DNA of 64,000 bases, from the NCBI RefSeq assembly GCF_003590775.1, contig NZ_QYUM01000003.1, forward strand, positions 1,428,501 through 1,492,500. Direction: 5' to 3'. Numbering within the stretch: position 1 is the stretch's first letter; the number at the start of each line of letters is the position of its first letter. Below the pieces are notes generated by a model that saw nothing but the letters and a program-made list of their open reading frames with translations, had not been told where the DNA came from and made no database searches. The translations under genes were made by a program, and so were the position numbers. Origin of the DNA: Sphingomonas cavernae (GTDB lineage: Bacteria; Pseudomonadota; Alphaproteobacteria; Sphingomonadales; Sphingomonadaceae). Positions 11,383-21,259 of the stretch are shown here, one piece after another.

Positions 11383-12581
11383 AATTTGGCATTGATCGCC
11401 TTCTGGCGGACCCCGCGCTCCGCGCACCAATCAAGGGCAAGCGCGTCGCGCTGGTCGCGCACCCCGCCTCGGTGACCGCCGACCTGACGCATTCGCTCGA
11501 CGCGCTGGCGGCATGCGACGATATCAGGCTGAGCGCCGCTTTCGGGCCGCAACACGGCCTGCGCGGCGACAAGCAGGACAATATGGTGGAGTCGCCCGAC
11601 TTCAACGATCCGGTTCACGGCATTCCCGTGTTCAGCCTCTATGGCGAGGTGCGTCGGCCCACGGGCCAGTCGATGGGGACATTCGACGTCGTCCTGATCG
11701 ACCTCCAGGATCTGGGGTGCCGCATCTACACCTTCATCACGACTTTGCTCTACATGCTCGAGGCGGCAGCGGAGCACGGCAAGAGCGTTTGGGTGCTCGA
11801 TCGCCCAAATCCGGCGGGGCGGCCGATCGAGGGGCTGACGCTGCGCCCGGGTTGGGAGAGCTTCGTCGGCGCGGGGCCAATCCCGATGCGTCACGGGCTG
11901 ACGCTGGGCGAGCTCGGGCAGTGGTTCGTCGATCATTTCAAGCTCGACGTCGATTACCGCGTGATCGAGATGGAGGGCTATGCGCCCGAGGCGGCGCCGG
12001 GGTTCGGCTGGCCGCTCGAAGAGCGTATCTGGATCAACCCAAGCCCCAACGCGCCCAATCTCAACATGGCGCGCGCCTATGCGGGGACGGTGATGCTCGA
12101 GGGGACGACGCTTTCCGAAGGGCGCGGCACCACGCGCCCGCTCGAGCTGTTCGGCGCGCCCGATATCGACGCGCGCGCGGTCATCGCGGAAATGCGTGCG
12201 ATTGCGCCGCAGTGGATCGAGGGCTGCATCCTGCGCGATTGCTGGTTCGAGCCGACGTTCCACAAGCATGTGGGCAAGCTGTGCAGCGGCGTGCAGATCC
12301 ACGCCGAGGGTGCGCGCTATGACCATGATGCGTTCAAGCCGTGGCGGCTGCAGGCGCTTGGTTTCAAGGCGATCCGGCGACTCTATCTCGATTATCCGCT
12401 GTGGCGCGATTTTCCGTATGAATATGAGCTCGGCAAGCTCGCCATCGACGTCATCAACGGCGGACCGGCGCTTCGCGAATGGGTCGACGACGCGGCTGCG
12501 ACGCCCGCGGATCTCGATGCGCTGACCGAGCCTGACGAGCGCGCCTGGGCGGTGGAGCGCCAGCCTTATCTGCTTTACTGA
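11379..12581 (+). CDS. NamZ-type exo-beta-N-acetylmuramidase (DUF1343)
   Basis: 400 aa. The segments AAFGPQHGLRGDKQDNM, FDVVLIDLQDLGCRIYTF, LDRPNPAGRPIEG and WINPSPNAPNLNMARAYAGT (within 20 residues each) are the conserved blocks of the DUF1343 family, whose characterised member NamZ removes MurNAc from the non-reducing end of peptidoglycan chains. No signal peptide is visible (start [14 protein letters not shown]), which would fit cytoplasmic recycling rather than secretion. ATG 11379 overlaps the previous stop. Followed after 17 bases by the M24 peptidase gene. Function by family; activity is inferred. Confidence 0.85.
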   Translation: MKFGIDRLLADPALRAPIKGKRVALVAHPASVTADLTHSLDALAACDDIRLSAAFGPQHGLRGDKQDNMVESPDFNDPVHGIPVFSLYGEVRRPTGQSMGTFDVVLIDLQDLGCRIYTFITTLLYMLEAAAEHGKSVWVLDRPNPAGRPIEGLTLRPGWESFVGAGPIPMRHGLTLGELGQWFVDHFKLDVDYRVIEMEGYAPEAAPGFGWPLEERIWINPSPNAPNLNMARAYAGTVMLEGTTLSEGRGTTRPLELFGAPDIDARAVIAEMRAIAPQWIEGCILRDCWFEPTFHKHVGKLCSGVQIHAEGARYDHDAFKPWRLQALGFKAIRRLYLDYPLWRDFPYEYELGKLAIDVINGGPALREWVDDAAATPADLDALTEPDERAWAVERQPYLLY

Positions 12582-12598
12582 GTACGGGGAGAAACTGG

Positions 12599-13858
12599 AT
12601 GCGCAGCATTGGCCGGCGTGACTTTCTTGGCATGACGGGGGCAGCCGCGATGGCGGCGAGCCTGCCGGCGCGCGCGCTCGCGGCGCCGGCAGCGGCGGAC
12701 GGGCTGACATCGCTTGCCGGCAAGGCGGTTCCGATCAGCGTCGAGGAGCGCAAGGCGCGGATCGCCAAGGCGCAGCGGCTTATGCGCGCGCAGGGTCTTT
12801 CCGCGCTGCTGATCGAGCCCGGATCGAGCCTGATCTATTTCACCGGCGTCCATTGGAGCCGCAGCGAGCGGTTGACCGCGGCGGTGCTGCCCGTCGAGGG
12901 CGATATCCTGATCGTAACGCCCTTTTTCGAGGAGCCCTCGGTACGCGAGACGCTTGCGGTGCCGGGCGATTTCAGGACGTGGAACGAGCATGAGGATCCG
13001 GTCAGGCTGGTCGCCGACTGGTTGAAGGCGCACAAGCTAGCAGGCGGCAAGATCGGCATGGAAGAGACGGTCCGCTATTTCGCGGTCGACGGGCTGAAGC
13101 GCGCGCTGCCCGATGCCGAGATCGTCTCGGGCGCAAGCGTGGTGCGTGGGTGCCGGATGCACAAATCGCCCGCGGAGATCGCACTGATGCAGATCGCGGC
13201 GGACATCACGATCGCGGCTTATCGCTACACCGCGCCGCGGATCCAGCGCGGCATGACGCCCAAGGACATCGGCGCGATCATGAACGACGCGACGCGCGCG
13301 CTGGGCGGAGATCCTGAGTTCGCGCTGGTTCTGCTTGGCGAGGCAAGCGCCTATCCGCACGGGTCGGGCAAGCCGCAGGCGGTGCGCGACGGCGAGGTGG
13401 TACTGATGGACTGCGGCTGCACCGTGCAGGGTTACCAGTCCGACATCTCGCGCAGCTTCGTCTTCGGCGAGCCCAGCAAGAAGCAGCGCGACGTCTGGCA
13501 AATCATGCGCAAGGGACAGGATATCGCCTTCGAGGCAGCGAAGGTCGGCGCGTCTGCGGGGAGCGTCGATGACGCGGTGCGCGCCTATTATACGAAGCTG
13601 GGCTATGGGCCCGATTACAAGCTGCCAGGGCTTTCACATCGTACGGGGCACGGTATCGGCCTCGATGGCCATGAGCCAGTAAACCTGGTGCGCGGGGAAA
13701 CCACGCCGCTCGCGCCGGGCATGTGCTTCTCCAACGAGCCCGGCATCTACATCCCCGGCGATTTCGGCATCCGGCTGGAGGATTGCTTCTACATGACGGC
13801 GCAGGGACCGCGCTGGTTCTCCAATCCGCCGCCCTCGATCGACAATCCGTTCGGATGA
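12599..13858 (+). CDS. Tat-exported M24 metallopeptidase (Xaa-Pro aminopeptidase-like)
   Basis: 419 aa. The N-terminus IGRRDFLGMTGAAAMAASLP contains a twin-arginine motif followed by a hydrophobic stretch, so export in folded form is expected. A creatinase/prolidase N-domain (residues ~45-170) precedes the pita-bread catalytic domain with its metal ligands: VVLMDCGCTVQGYQSDISRS (two Asp), GHGIGLDGHEP (His), FSNEPGIYIPG and GIRLEDC (two Glu). The likely role is removal of N-terminal residues before proline in the periplasm. Start ATG 12599 has GGGGAG upstream. Last gene of the DOMON-NamZ operon. Confidence 0.9.
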   Translation: MRSIGRRDFLGMTGAAAMAASLPARALAAPAAADGLTSLAGKAVPISVEERKARIAKAQRLMRAQGLSALLIEPGSSLIYFTGVHWSRSERLTAAVLPVEGDILIVTPFFEEPSVRETLAVPGDFRTWNEHEDPVRLVADWLKAHKLAGGKIGMEETVRYFAVDGLKRALPDAEIVSGASVVRGCRMHKSPAEIALMQIAADITIAAYRYTAPRIQRGMTPKDIGAIMNDATRALGGDPEFALVLLGEASAYPHGSGKPQAVRDGEVVLMDCGCTVQGYQSDISRSFVFGEPSKKQRDVWQIMRKGQDIAFEAAKVGASAGSVDDAVRAYYTKLGYGPDYKLPGLSHRTGHGIGLDGHEPVNLVRGETTPLAPGMCFSNEPGIYIPGDFGIRLEDCFYMTAQGPRWFSNPPPSIDNPFG

Positions 13859-13863
13859 CAACG

Positions 13864-13896
13864 AAAAAGGGCGCGCCGTCGATGGACGACGCGCCC
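13864..13896 (-). terminator. Rho-independent terminator for the 13920-14231 gene
   Basis: On the minus strand, 24 bases after the stop of the small exported-protein gene, a hairpin with 12-base arms (13885-13896 and 13869-13880, one mismatch) and a GATG loop is followed by five T residues (13868-13864). It lies between convergent genes, so the stem could also slow transcription coming from the M24 gene, although there is no T-run on that side. Confidence 0.7.
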
Positions 13897-13919
13897 CATG
13901 GCGGTCGGGGGGGCCGCGC

Positions 13920-14231
13920 TTATTGCGGCTTGGCCTTTGCTTCCAGCTCGGCCTTGGTGATGCCGATGGTCAGGCCCTTTTCGCCAGCGGCGAGCGCCGA
14001 AACGGGCACACGGACCTTGGCGGCGCCAGTCGAGATCACGGCCATGTCGTCCGCGACCGATTCCACGGTCCCGACGGGCGCGCCGGTTGTGTCGACCACC
14101 GTCGCGCCTACGCTGACGGCGGCAGCCTTTTCACTGTCGGGTGCGGGCTGATCCTGAGCGATCGCGGGGACCGCGCCGCCGATCAGCAACATGCCGGCCA
14201 AGGCGCCCGCAAATATCGAGTTCTTACGCAT
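13920..14231 (-). CDS. Small exported protein of unknown function (PRC/KOW-like barrel suggested)
   Basis: 103 aa with a clear Sec signal peptide (MRKNSIFAGALAGMLLIGGA, cleavage after AIA near residue 25). The mature part VGATVVDTTGAPVGTVESVA followed by DMAVISTGAAKVRVPVSAL resembles a short beta-barrel of the PRC or KOW type, and it ends in a Lys/Ala-rich helix. I do not recognise a named family. The upstream sequence on the minus strand has a purine-rich GGAGGAAG site before ATG 14231, indicating strong translation, and a terminator follows. Confidence 0.72.
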   Translation of the reverse strand: MRKNSIFAGALAGMLLIGGAVPAIAQDQPAPDSEKAAAVSVGATVVDTTGAPVGTVESVADDMAVISTGAAKVRVPVSALAAGEKGLTIGITKAELEAKAKPQ

Positions 14232-14347
14232 TGCACTTCCTCCTTCGTATTACTCGGGAGGGTCAACACCTGCGCCGGCATATGGATGCCGCGCTTGGGG
14301 CGAAACGACGCATTTGCAAGACGTTGCGCCGCCGTCGAAATATGCGG

Positions 14348-16729
14348 TTACGCCTTGAGCGAGGGCAATTCGACCGCGGTTTGCGGATTGACCAGCACCG
14401 ATCCGGCGAACTGGCCGATCGGCAAGGGCGGACTTAGATAATAACCCTGAACCTGCGAACAGCCCTGGAGTTGCGCCAGTTGCTCCGCGGTTTCCACGCC
14501 TTCGGCGACGATCTGGAGGTTTAGGCCGCGACCGAGCGAGATGATCGCTTCCACGATCGAACGGGCATGGCTGTTGTGGAGCATGTCCTTGATGAAGGAG
14601 CGATCGATCTTAACCTTGTCGAACGGGAACTGCCGGAAATAGCTGAGGCTCGAATATCCGGTGCCGAAATCGTCCATTGCGATCTGAACGCCCGTCGCGC
14701 GGATGCGCTCGAGAATGGCGATGCCCCGCTTGGCGTCATGGATGAAGACGCCTTCGGTAACCTCAAGCTCGAGACGCTGGGGCGGCAATCCCGAATCTGC
14801 AAGCGCGCGCGCAACTGTTTCGCACACATCGGCGTAGCCGAACTGTGCCGGCGATAGATTGACAGAAAGGCGCAGCGGCGGGTTCCATCTCGCGGCATCG
14901 GTGCAGGCGCGGCGCAGCACCCATTCGCCGAGATCGACGATCAGGCCGCTGTCTTCGGCGACGGGCACGAAATCGGTTGGCATGATCAGCCCGCGCGTCG
15001 GGTGCTGCCAGCGGACAAGCGCCTCGAAGCCTTCGACGCGCCCCGATTCTATTCCGACGAGCGGCTGATAATCGATGAGAAGCTGCTCGTGCTCGATGGC
15101 TTCGCGCAAGTCCGCTTCCAGCGTCGCGCGCTCGCGCGCGATCGCGTCCATAGCGGGTTCGAAGAAGCGATAGCCGCCCCGCCCGTCGGCCTTTGCCCGA
15201 TAGAGCGCCAGATCGGCATGGCGCAACGCCTCGGCAGCATTCCGCGCATCCGCCGGGATCATCGCGATGCCGATGCTCGAGGAAACACGGATCGTCTGGA
15301 GGTCAATCGGCACGGGTTGACTGAGCCGTGCGAGCAAACGCCGCGCCAGCGAAGCGGGGTCGTTGTCCGCGGTGACGCGGTACATCAGCGCAAACTCGTC
15401 GCCACCGAGCCGCGCGGCTATGACATCGGCACCGGCAACTTCACCGATCTGCGTCGCAACGTGCCGCAGCAGTTGATCGCCAAGCGCGTGTCCGTACACG
15501 TCATTGACTGCCTTGAAGCGATCAAGATCGAAACAGAGCACCGCGATCTTCTCCTCCTCGGCGCGCGTGGCGATCGCCTGTTTCAATTGCGTGTTGAACA
15601 GTGTGCGATTGGCGATGCCCGTGAGCGGATCGTGAAAGGCCAGATGGTGAATGCGACGTTCGGCTTCCTTGCGCGCGCGGATATCTGATACGGCGAGGAC
15701 GGTATGCGGCTTGCGACGCCACATGATCGGCCGCGCGGTGATCTCGACGTCGATCGTTTCACCGCTGCCGTCGACAAGCGTCATTTCGCGCGTCTGTCCG
15801 GTCATGAGGAGTTGTTCGAGCGATCGCAGGTCTGCGAGCGCGGGCAGCACCTCGCCAAGCGTACCTATGGTACTCCGGCTCGAACCGGCAAGGCGTAGAA
15901 AGGCGGCGTTGGCATCGACGATGCGCCCTTGCTCTACGACGGCGAGGCCCTCGACCGCAGCATTGGCAAAGTCCTCGACGCGCTGCTGCTCTGCGACGCG
16001 GTGCATCGCGAGCCGGTAATCCAGCCAGATGTGCATCGCGCCGATCGCCAGCAGAATCAGGGCACCTGCGCCGACCATCACCGCTAGGATGCCAGAGGCG
16101 ATCGCGCCGGCGGGGACGGTCATGCGCGGATCAGGCATGATCGTGACCGCGGCCATCGCGGTGAAATGCAGGCCGCAAATCGCCAGCGTGTAGACAAGCG
16201 TCGAGATCGGGAGCGCCGTACGGCGCAGGCGGCGCCGGGCGAGAAGCGCGGCATAGACAAGTGTCGCGCCGATGGCGACCGACGCCACGACATAGGCGCT
16301 ATCCCAATCGAGCCGCCCCTGAACTTCGAGTGCCTGCATCCCGACGAAGTGCATCATGCCGATGCCGGCGGCCAGCACAAGCGCCGGAAGCGGCGACAGC
16401 GAGCGTCGTTTCGTGCGTAATTCCAGCGTCCAGCCCAGCCAGCTTACGATAATCGCGATCGCGATCGAAAGCAGCGTCAGCGGCACGTCATAACCGGTGG
16501 GTAGCTGCGGCTGATAAGCGATCATCGCTATGAAGTGGGTGGACCAGATGCCGAGCCCGGTCGAGGCGGCCGAAAGTGCAAGCCAGCGTTGGCGATCCGC
16601 GCCTCTGACTCCCGCGGCACGCCGGACGATGAGGTGTGTCAGCGTCATCGCCAGCGCGCAGATGAGACCGGCGAGCAGCACGAGACGAAAGTCGTGCTCG
16701 ATCGCGAGACAGGAATAGACCTTGAGCAC
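14348..16729 (-). CDS. MHYT-PAS-GGDEF-EAL membrane protein (c-di-GMP synthase/phosphodiesterase)
   Basis: 793 aa. The N-terminal ~240 residues are membrane-spanning and contain three MHYT-type motifs (STHFIAM, MMHFVGM, GLHFTAM), thought to sense O2, CO or NO through copper. A PAS domain (~250-350) follows, then GGDEF with an intact GGDEF motif near residue 442, then EAL with EALVRW near 568, DDFGTGYSSL, KIDRSF and AEGVET all present. Both catalytic domains therefore look competent. The RxxD product-inhibition site upstream of GGDEF is not evident. Start is GTG 16729. It may work with the PilZ protein at 3.4 kb, but that is only a possibility. Confidence 0.92.
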   Translation of the reverse strand: MLKVYSCLAIEHDFRLVLLAGLICALAMTLTHLIVRRAAGVRGADRQRWLALSAASTGLGIWSTHFIAMIAYQPQLPTGYDVPLTLLSIAIAIIVSWLGWTLELRTKRRSLSPLPALVLAAGIGMMHFVGMQALEVQGRLDWDSAYVVASVAIGATLVYAALLARRRLRRTALPISTLVYTLAICGLHFTAMAAVTIMPDPRMTVPAGAIASGILAVMVGAGALILLAIGAMHIWLDYRLAMHRVAEQQRVEDFANAAVEGLAVVEQGRIVDANAAFLRLAGSSRSTIGTLGEVLPALADLRSLEQLLMTGQTREMTLVDGSGETIDVEITARPIMWRRKPHTVLAVSDIRARKEAERRIHHLAFHDPLTGIANRTLFNTQLKQAIATRAEEEKIAVLCFDLDRFKAVNDVYGHALGDQLLRHVATQIGEVAGADVIAARLGGDEFALMYRVTADNDPASLARRLLARLSQPVPIDLQTIRVSSSIGIAMIPADARNAAEALRHADLALYRAKADGRGGYRFFEPAMDAIARERATLEADLREAIEHEQLLIDYQPLVGIESGRVEGFEALVRWQHPTRGLIMPTDFVPVAEDSGLIVDLGEWVLRRACTDAARWNPPLRLSVNLSPAQFGYADVCETVARALADSGLPPQRLELEVTEGVFIHDAKRGIAILERIRATGVQIAMDDFGTGYSSLSYFRQFPFDKVKIDRSFIKDMLHNSHARSIVEAIISLGRGLNLQIVAEGVETAEQLAQLQGCSQVQGYYLSPPLPIGQFAGSVLVNPQTAVELPSLKA

Positions 16730-16897
16730 GCAAACCCCGTTTCAAATCATTTTCGGGGATGCTTAGGAAATGAAGGTTAAAAAACCTCGAACTTCAAAGT
16801 TTTGCCGGACGATTGACGCAAGAATTTTATCGGCTGATGCGGAAAGCGCTACGCGCGTCGATCGAGAGCGTGAATCCGAATTTCTTCAAATAGTTGC

Positions 16898-18076
16898 CTA
16901 ATGTTTGCGCGTGAGCTCACGCATCGCGTCGTCGAGGCCTTCGAGCGTCAGCGGGTACATCCGGTCATTCATCAACTCGCGGATGATCTTCGACGACTGC
17001 GAATAGCTCCAATGCTGCTCGGGCGTGGGGTTGAGCCACACCGCGGCGGGGTAGACATGCGTCATCCGCTGAATCCAGGCGGCGCCTGCCTCATCGTTGA
17101 AATGCTCGACCGAGCCGCCGGGATGGCTGATTTCATAGGGGCTCATCGCGGCATCGCCGACAAAGACCAGTTTATAGTCATGACCATATTTATGAAGCAC
17201 GTCCCAGGTGGGCGTGCGCTCGGTGAAACGCCGGCGATTGTCCTTCCACACGCCTTCGTAGACGCAGTTGTGGAAATAGAAGAATTCGAGGTTCTTGAAC
17301 TCGCTCGTCGCAGCCGAGAAGAGCTCCTCGCAGAGCTTGATATGCGGGTCCATCGATCCGCCGACGTCGAGGAAGAGCAATAGTTTGACCGCATTGTGCC
17401 GTTCGGGGCGCATGTGGATGTCGAGCCAACCCTGACGCGCGGTACCGTCGATCGTCGCGTCGATATCAAGCTCATCCGCGGCTCCCTCGCGCGCGAAGCG
17501 GCGCAGCCGGCGCAGCGCGATCTTGATGTTGCGCGTGCCAAGTTCCTTGGTGTCGAGATTCCTGAATTCGCGCTTGTCCCAGACCTTGACCGCGCGGCCG
17601 TGCCGGCCCTCTTCCTGGCCGATGCGCACACCCTCGGGATTATAGCCATAGGCGCCGAAGGGGGAGGTGCCGCCGGTGCCGATCCATTTGTTGCCGCCCT
17701 GATGGCGTTCCTTCTGTTCCTCGAGCCGCTTCTTGAGCGTCTCCATGATCTCATCCCACGAGCCGAGCTTCTCGATCTCGGCCATCTGCTCGGGGGTAAG
17801 GTAGAGCTCGGCGACCTTGCGCAGCCAGTCCTCGGGGATTTCGGCGGCATCGGTGCCGTAATTCGTCTCGATCCCCTTGAAGACCTTGGCGAAAACCTGA
17901 TCGAAACGGTCGAGCAATCCCTCGTCCTTCACGAAGGTTGCGCGCGCCAGATAGTAGAATTCCTCGGGGCTGCGCTCGATGACTTCGCGGTCGAGCGCTT
18001 CCAGCAGCGTCAGATGTTCCTTGATCGAGGCGGGGATGCCTGCGTGGCGAAGTTCGTCGAGAAAGGAAAAGAACAT
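16898..18076 (-). CDS. VWA-domain protein of the CoxE/YeaD-like family
   Basis: 392 aa, cytoplasmic. After a helical N-terminal domain and a charged linker (MIDAS approached through KKRLEEQKERHQGGNKW), the VWA domain has DVGGSMD near residue 237, the form of the metal-ion site usual in this family. Such proteins partner with MoxR AAA+ ATPases to insert cofactors or remodel complexes; a matching MoxR gene lies at 20317-21165 on the same strand, but two plus-strand genes separate them. The target complex is unknown. Confidence 0.88.
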   Translation of the reverse strand: MFFSFLDELRHAGIPASIKEHLTLLEALDREVIERSPEEFYYLARATFVKDEGLLDRFDQVFAKVFKGIETNYGTDAAEIPEDWLRKVAELYLTPEQMAEIEKLGSWDEIMETLKKRLEEQKERHQGGNKWIGTGGTSPFGAYGYNPEGVRIGQEEGRHGRAVKVWDKREFRNLDTKELGTRNIKIALRRLRRFAREGAADELDIDATIDGTARQGWLDIHMRPERHNAVKLLLFLDVGGSMDPHIKLCEELFSAATSEFKNLEFFYFHNCVYEGVWKDNRRRFTERTPTWDVLHKYGHDYKLVFVGDAAMSPYEISHPGGSVEHFNDEAGAAWIQRMTHVYPAAVWLNPTPEQHWSYSQSSKIIRELMNDRMYPLTLEGLDDAMRELTRKH

Positions 18077-18186
18077 GTGGATCAGCCTAGCAGCTTGGCC
18101 GCATGCCGCAATCCTGCGCGTGGTTAACCGCGTTTCAACGAATTGGCGCTACCTATGTCATTTCGGTCGCAAAACAGGGGTTTCTC

Positions 18187-19596
18187 ATGGCCACGCAGCC
18201 AGTTGCAGCGGGATATGCCGACAGCGGCGCAATCGACGATGTCGCGCGAAATTGCGGGCAGCTCGCGGTCGGGTGCAGCGATGCGGCGGGCTATGTCGAG
18301 GGTGTTTCGCAAAGGATCAAGCGCCAGCTCGAAATGCTGTCGGCGCTGGAGGACGTCACCGCGGCGCTCGAGGCCGACCAGCGTCGCGTCGCCGATTCGA
18401 CCGACGAGGCGCGGCTTCTTTCCGAACAGGCGCATGAAAAGCTGGAGCGCGGCGCCCAGCTCATCAGCAGCGCCATCGCCGAATTCGGCGGACTGACCGA
18501 TCTCGTCACGCGCCTCGGCGCACACATGACCAGCTTTGCCGCCGCGATGGAACAGGTGCAGCGCGTGTCCGCGGGCATCGACGTCATCGCGCGCAAGACC
18601 AATATGCTCGCGCTCAACGCGACGATCGAGGCCGAGCGCGCGGGGGATGCCGGACGCACCTTTGCGGTGGTTGCGGACGAGGTGAAGAAGCTCGCGCAGG
18701 AAACGCGCGCCGCCACCGACGAGATCACCACGACCATGGCATCGCTGACGCGCGAGGCGGGCACGGTGATTTCCGAGATCAACCAGGGGGTCGAGAAGAG
18801 CCGCAGCGCGCAGCGTGGTTTCTCGACGATCAATCAGACCGTGCGCGATGTGACCGATATCGTCGAGCAGGTCGATCAGCAGAGCGAGGGCATAGCGCGC
18901 TCAACCGCATTGATCCACGACAGCGTCGCGCGCGTGCAGGAGGGGCTCACGCTGTTTTCGAGCGACGCACGCGAGAATGGCGGGCAGCTCGTGAGCGCGC
19001 ATGAGCGGCTCAACCGTCTTGAGCTGCTGTCCAACGAAATGCTCGACCAGCTCGCGCACAGCGGCATTCGCATCGCCGACAGCCATTTCGTCGATCTTTC
19101 GATCGAAGGCATGAAGGAAGTCCGTGCGCTCGTCGAAAAAGCGCTGAACGAGAACAAGGTTTCGCCCTTCGACGTGCATGATACCGATTATGTGCCGGTG
19201 CCGGGCTCAGACCCCCAGCAGTTCGACAATCGCTTCAACACCTTTGCCGACGCGCATGTCCAGGCGGTTCTCGACCGGATCGCGAGGCTTGACGAGCGCC
19301 GGATCCTGGGCGTCGCGATTACCGATGTGAATGGCTATCTGCCAACGCACATGTCGTGGAAGGCGCAGCCGCAGCGGGCGGCCGATCCGGCATGGAACGC
19401 CATCAACAGCCGCAACAAGCGCATCTTCATGGACGACGCGACGGGGCGCGCGATCGCCTTTACCGGCGATTTCATGCTGACCACCTATCGCCAGCCGCTC
19501 GAGGAGGGGCGTTATCGCGCGGTGAAGAGCGTGTTCGTGCCGCTGAGCTTCAACGGGCGTCGCTGGGGCAATTTCGAGATGGCGTTCATCGACTGA
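18187..19596 (+). CDS. Soluble methyl-accepting chemotaxis-type protein with C-terminal sensor domain
   Basis: 469 aa from ATG 18187. No transmembrane segment. A coiled-coil signalling domain occupies residues ~40-290, with the hairpin tip at 134-171 ([19 protein letters not shown] and [12 protein letters not shown]). The tip has [10 protein letters not shown] where EAARAGEAGRGF is common. The C-terminal ~170 residues ([39 protein letters not shown]) look like a PAS/Cache-type sensor, so the order is signalling first, sensing last. It is divergent from the CoxE-like gene. No cheA/cheW lies nearby. Ligand unknown. Confidence 0.85.
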   Translation: MATQPVAAGYADSGAIDDVARNCGQLAVGCSDAAGYVEGVSQRIKRQLEMLSALEDVTAALEADQRRVADSTDEARLLSEQAHEKLERGAQLISSAIAEFGGLTDLVTRLGAHMTSFAAAMEQVQRVSAGIDVIARKTNMLALNATIEAERAGDAGRTFAVVADEVKKLAQETRAATDEITTTMASLTREAGTVISEINQGVEKSRSAQRGFSTINQTVRDVTDIVEQVDQQSEGIARSTALIHDSVARVQEGLTLFSSDARENGGQLVSAHERLNRLELLSNEMLDQLAHSGIRIADSHFVDLSIEGMKEVRALVEKALNENKVSPFDVHDTDYVPVPGSDPQQFDNRFNTFADAHVQAVLDRIARLDERRILGVAITDVNGYLPTHMSWKAQPQRAADPAWNAINSRNKRIFMDDATGRAIAFTGDFMLTTYRQPLEEGRYRAVKSVFVPLSFNGRRWGNFEMAFID

Positions 19597-19608
19597 GCGC
19601 CGGAAAGA

Positions 19609-19656
19609 TTGACAGCGTAGCACCGCCGCTCTAACACTTAACTATATGGTTAAGTG
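19609..19656 (+). promoter_or_regulatory. Promoter with perfect inverted-repeat operator before the GST gene
   Basis: TTGACA at 19609-19614 is a perfect -35 match. About 17-20 bases on, an inverted repeat with 8-base arms CACTTAAC (19635-19642) and GTTAAGTG (19649-19656) flanks TATATG. The palindrome covers the expected -10 position and ends 12 bases before the ATG, so a bound repressor would block transcription. The TTAAC-N6-GTTAA form resembles operators of ArsR-type repressors of alphaproteobacteria; the regulator itself is not in the window. Confidence 0.65.
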
Positions 19657-19668
19657 AAGGAGAGACCG

Positions 19669-20313
19669 ATGATTACGCTATACACCTTCGGTTGGGTTCC
19701 GCCGTTCGCCAAGGGCCTCGTGCGCGATCTGCGCGTGCGCTGGGCGCTCGAGGAATCCGGGATTCCCTATCGTGTACGGACGATTGGCGAGGGCGCGGAT
19801 GAGGTCGCGCCTGCGGACTATCGCGCGCTTCAGCCTTTTGGCCAGGTTCCCGCGATCGAGGATGATGGCGCAACGCTTTTCGAGTCAGCCGCGATCGTTC
19901 AGCATATCGCCGACAAGGGCGGGGTGCTCGACGTGGCGGACCGCATCATGGTCAACCAATGGTCCTTTGCGGCGATGAACACGGTCGAACCGCATGTCGC
20001 GAATCTGGTGGTGCTCGATCTTTTCTATGTCGACGAGGAATGGGCCAAGGCCCGACGCCCGGGCGCCGTAGAGTTGGCTCAATCGCGACTGCACGACCTC
20101 GAGGCGGCGCTTGGCGACCGCGAGTGGCTGGCGGACGCATTCAGCGTCGCGGATATCCTGATGGTCACCGTACTGCGCCTGCTCCGCCACACCGACATGC
20201 TTGCCGGTTATCCGGGGCTGGTGGCCTATAAGGAACGCGCCGAGGCGCGCCCCGCGTTCCAGCGCGCGCTTGCCGATCAGATGGCGTTGCACGCCGAGCC
20301 TGTGCCCGCCTGA
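19669..20313 (+). CDS. Glutathione S-transferase family protein
   Basis: 214 aa, typical GST length. The N-terminal thioredoxin-fold domain carries LYTFGWVPPFAKG and the GSH-binding PFGQVPAIEDDGATLFESAA (VPxxxxxxxxxxES) signature; the helical C-terminal domain has the SVADILMVTVLRLLR segment (N-capping box). ATG 19669 is preceded by GAAGGAGAG. The operator immediately upstream suggests inducible expression by a stress or xenobiotic signal. Substrate unknown. Confidence 0.9.
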   Translation: MITLYTFGWVPPFAKGLVRDLRVRWALEESGIPYRVRTIGEGADEVAPADYRALQPFGQVPAIEDDGATLFESAAIVQHIADKGGVLDVADRIMVNQWSFAAMNTVEPHVANLVVLDLFYVDEEWAKARRPGAVELAQSRLHDLEAALGDREWLADAFSVADILMVTVLRLLRHTDMLAGYPGLVAYKERAEARPAFQRALADQMALHAEPVPA

Positions 20314-20316
20314 GCG

Positions 20317-21165
<849 letters not shown>

Positions 21166-21259
21166 GCTCTATCCTCTTCGCTTCCACTTTACGTTAAGGG
21201 AAGCGAATAGGGACGCGGACGTACGGGCGCAAGGCCCGATTCTGTTCAGGATTGACCGG

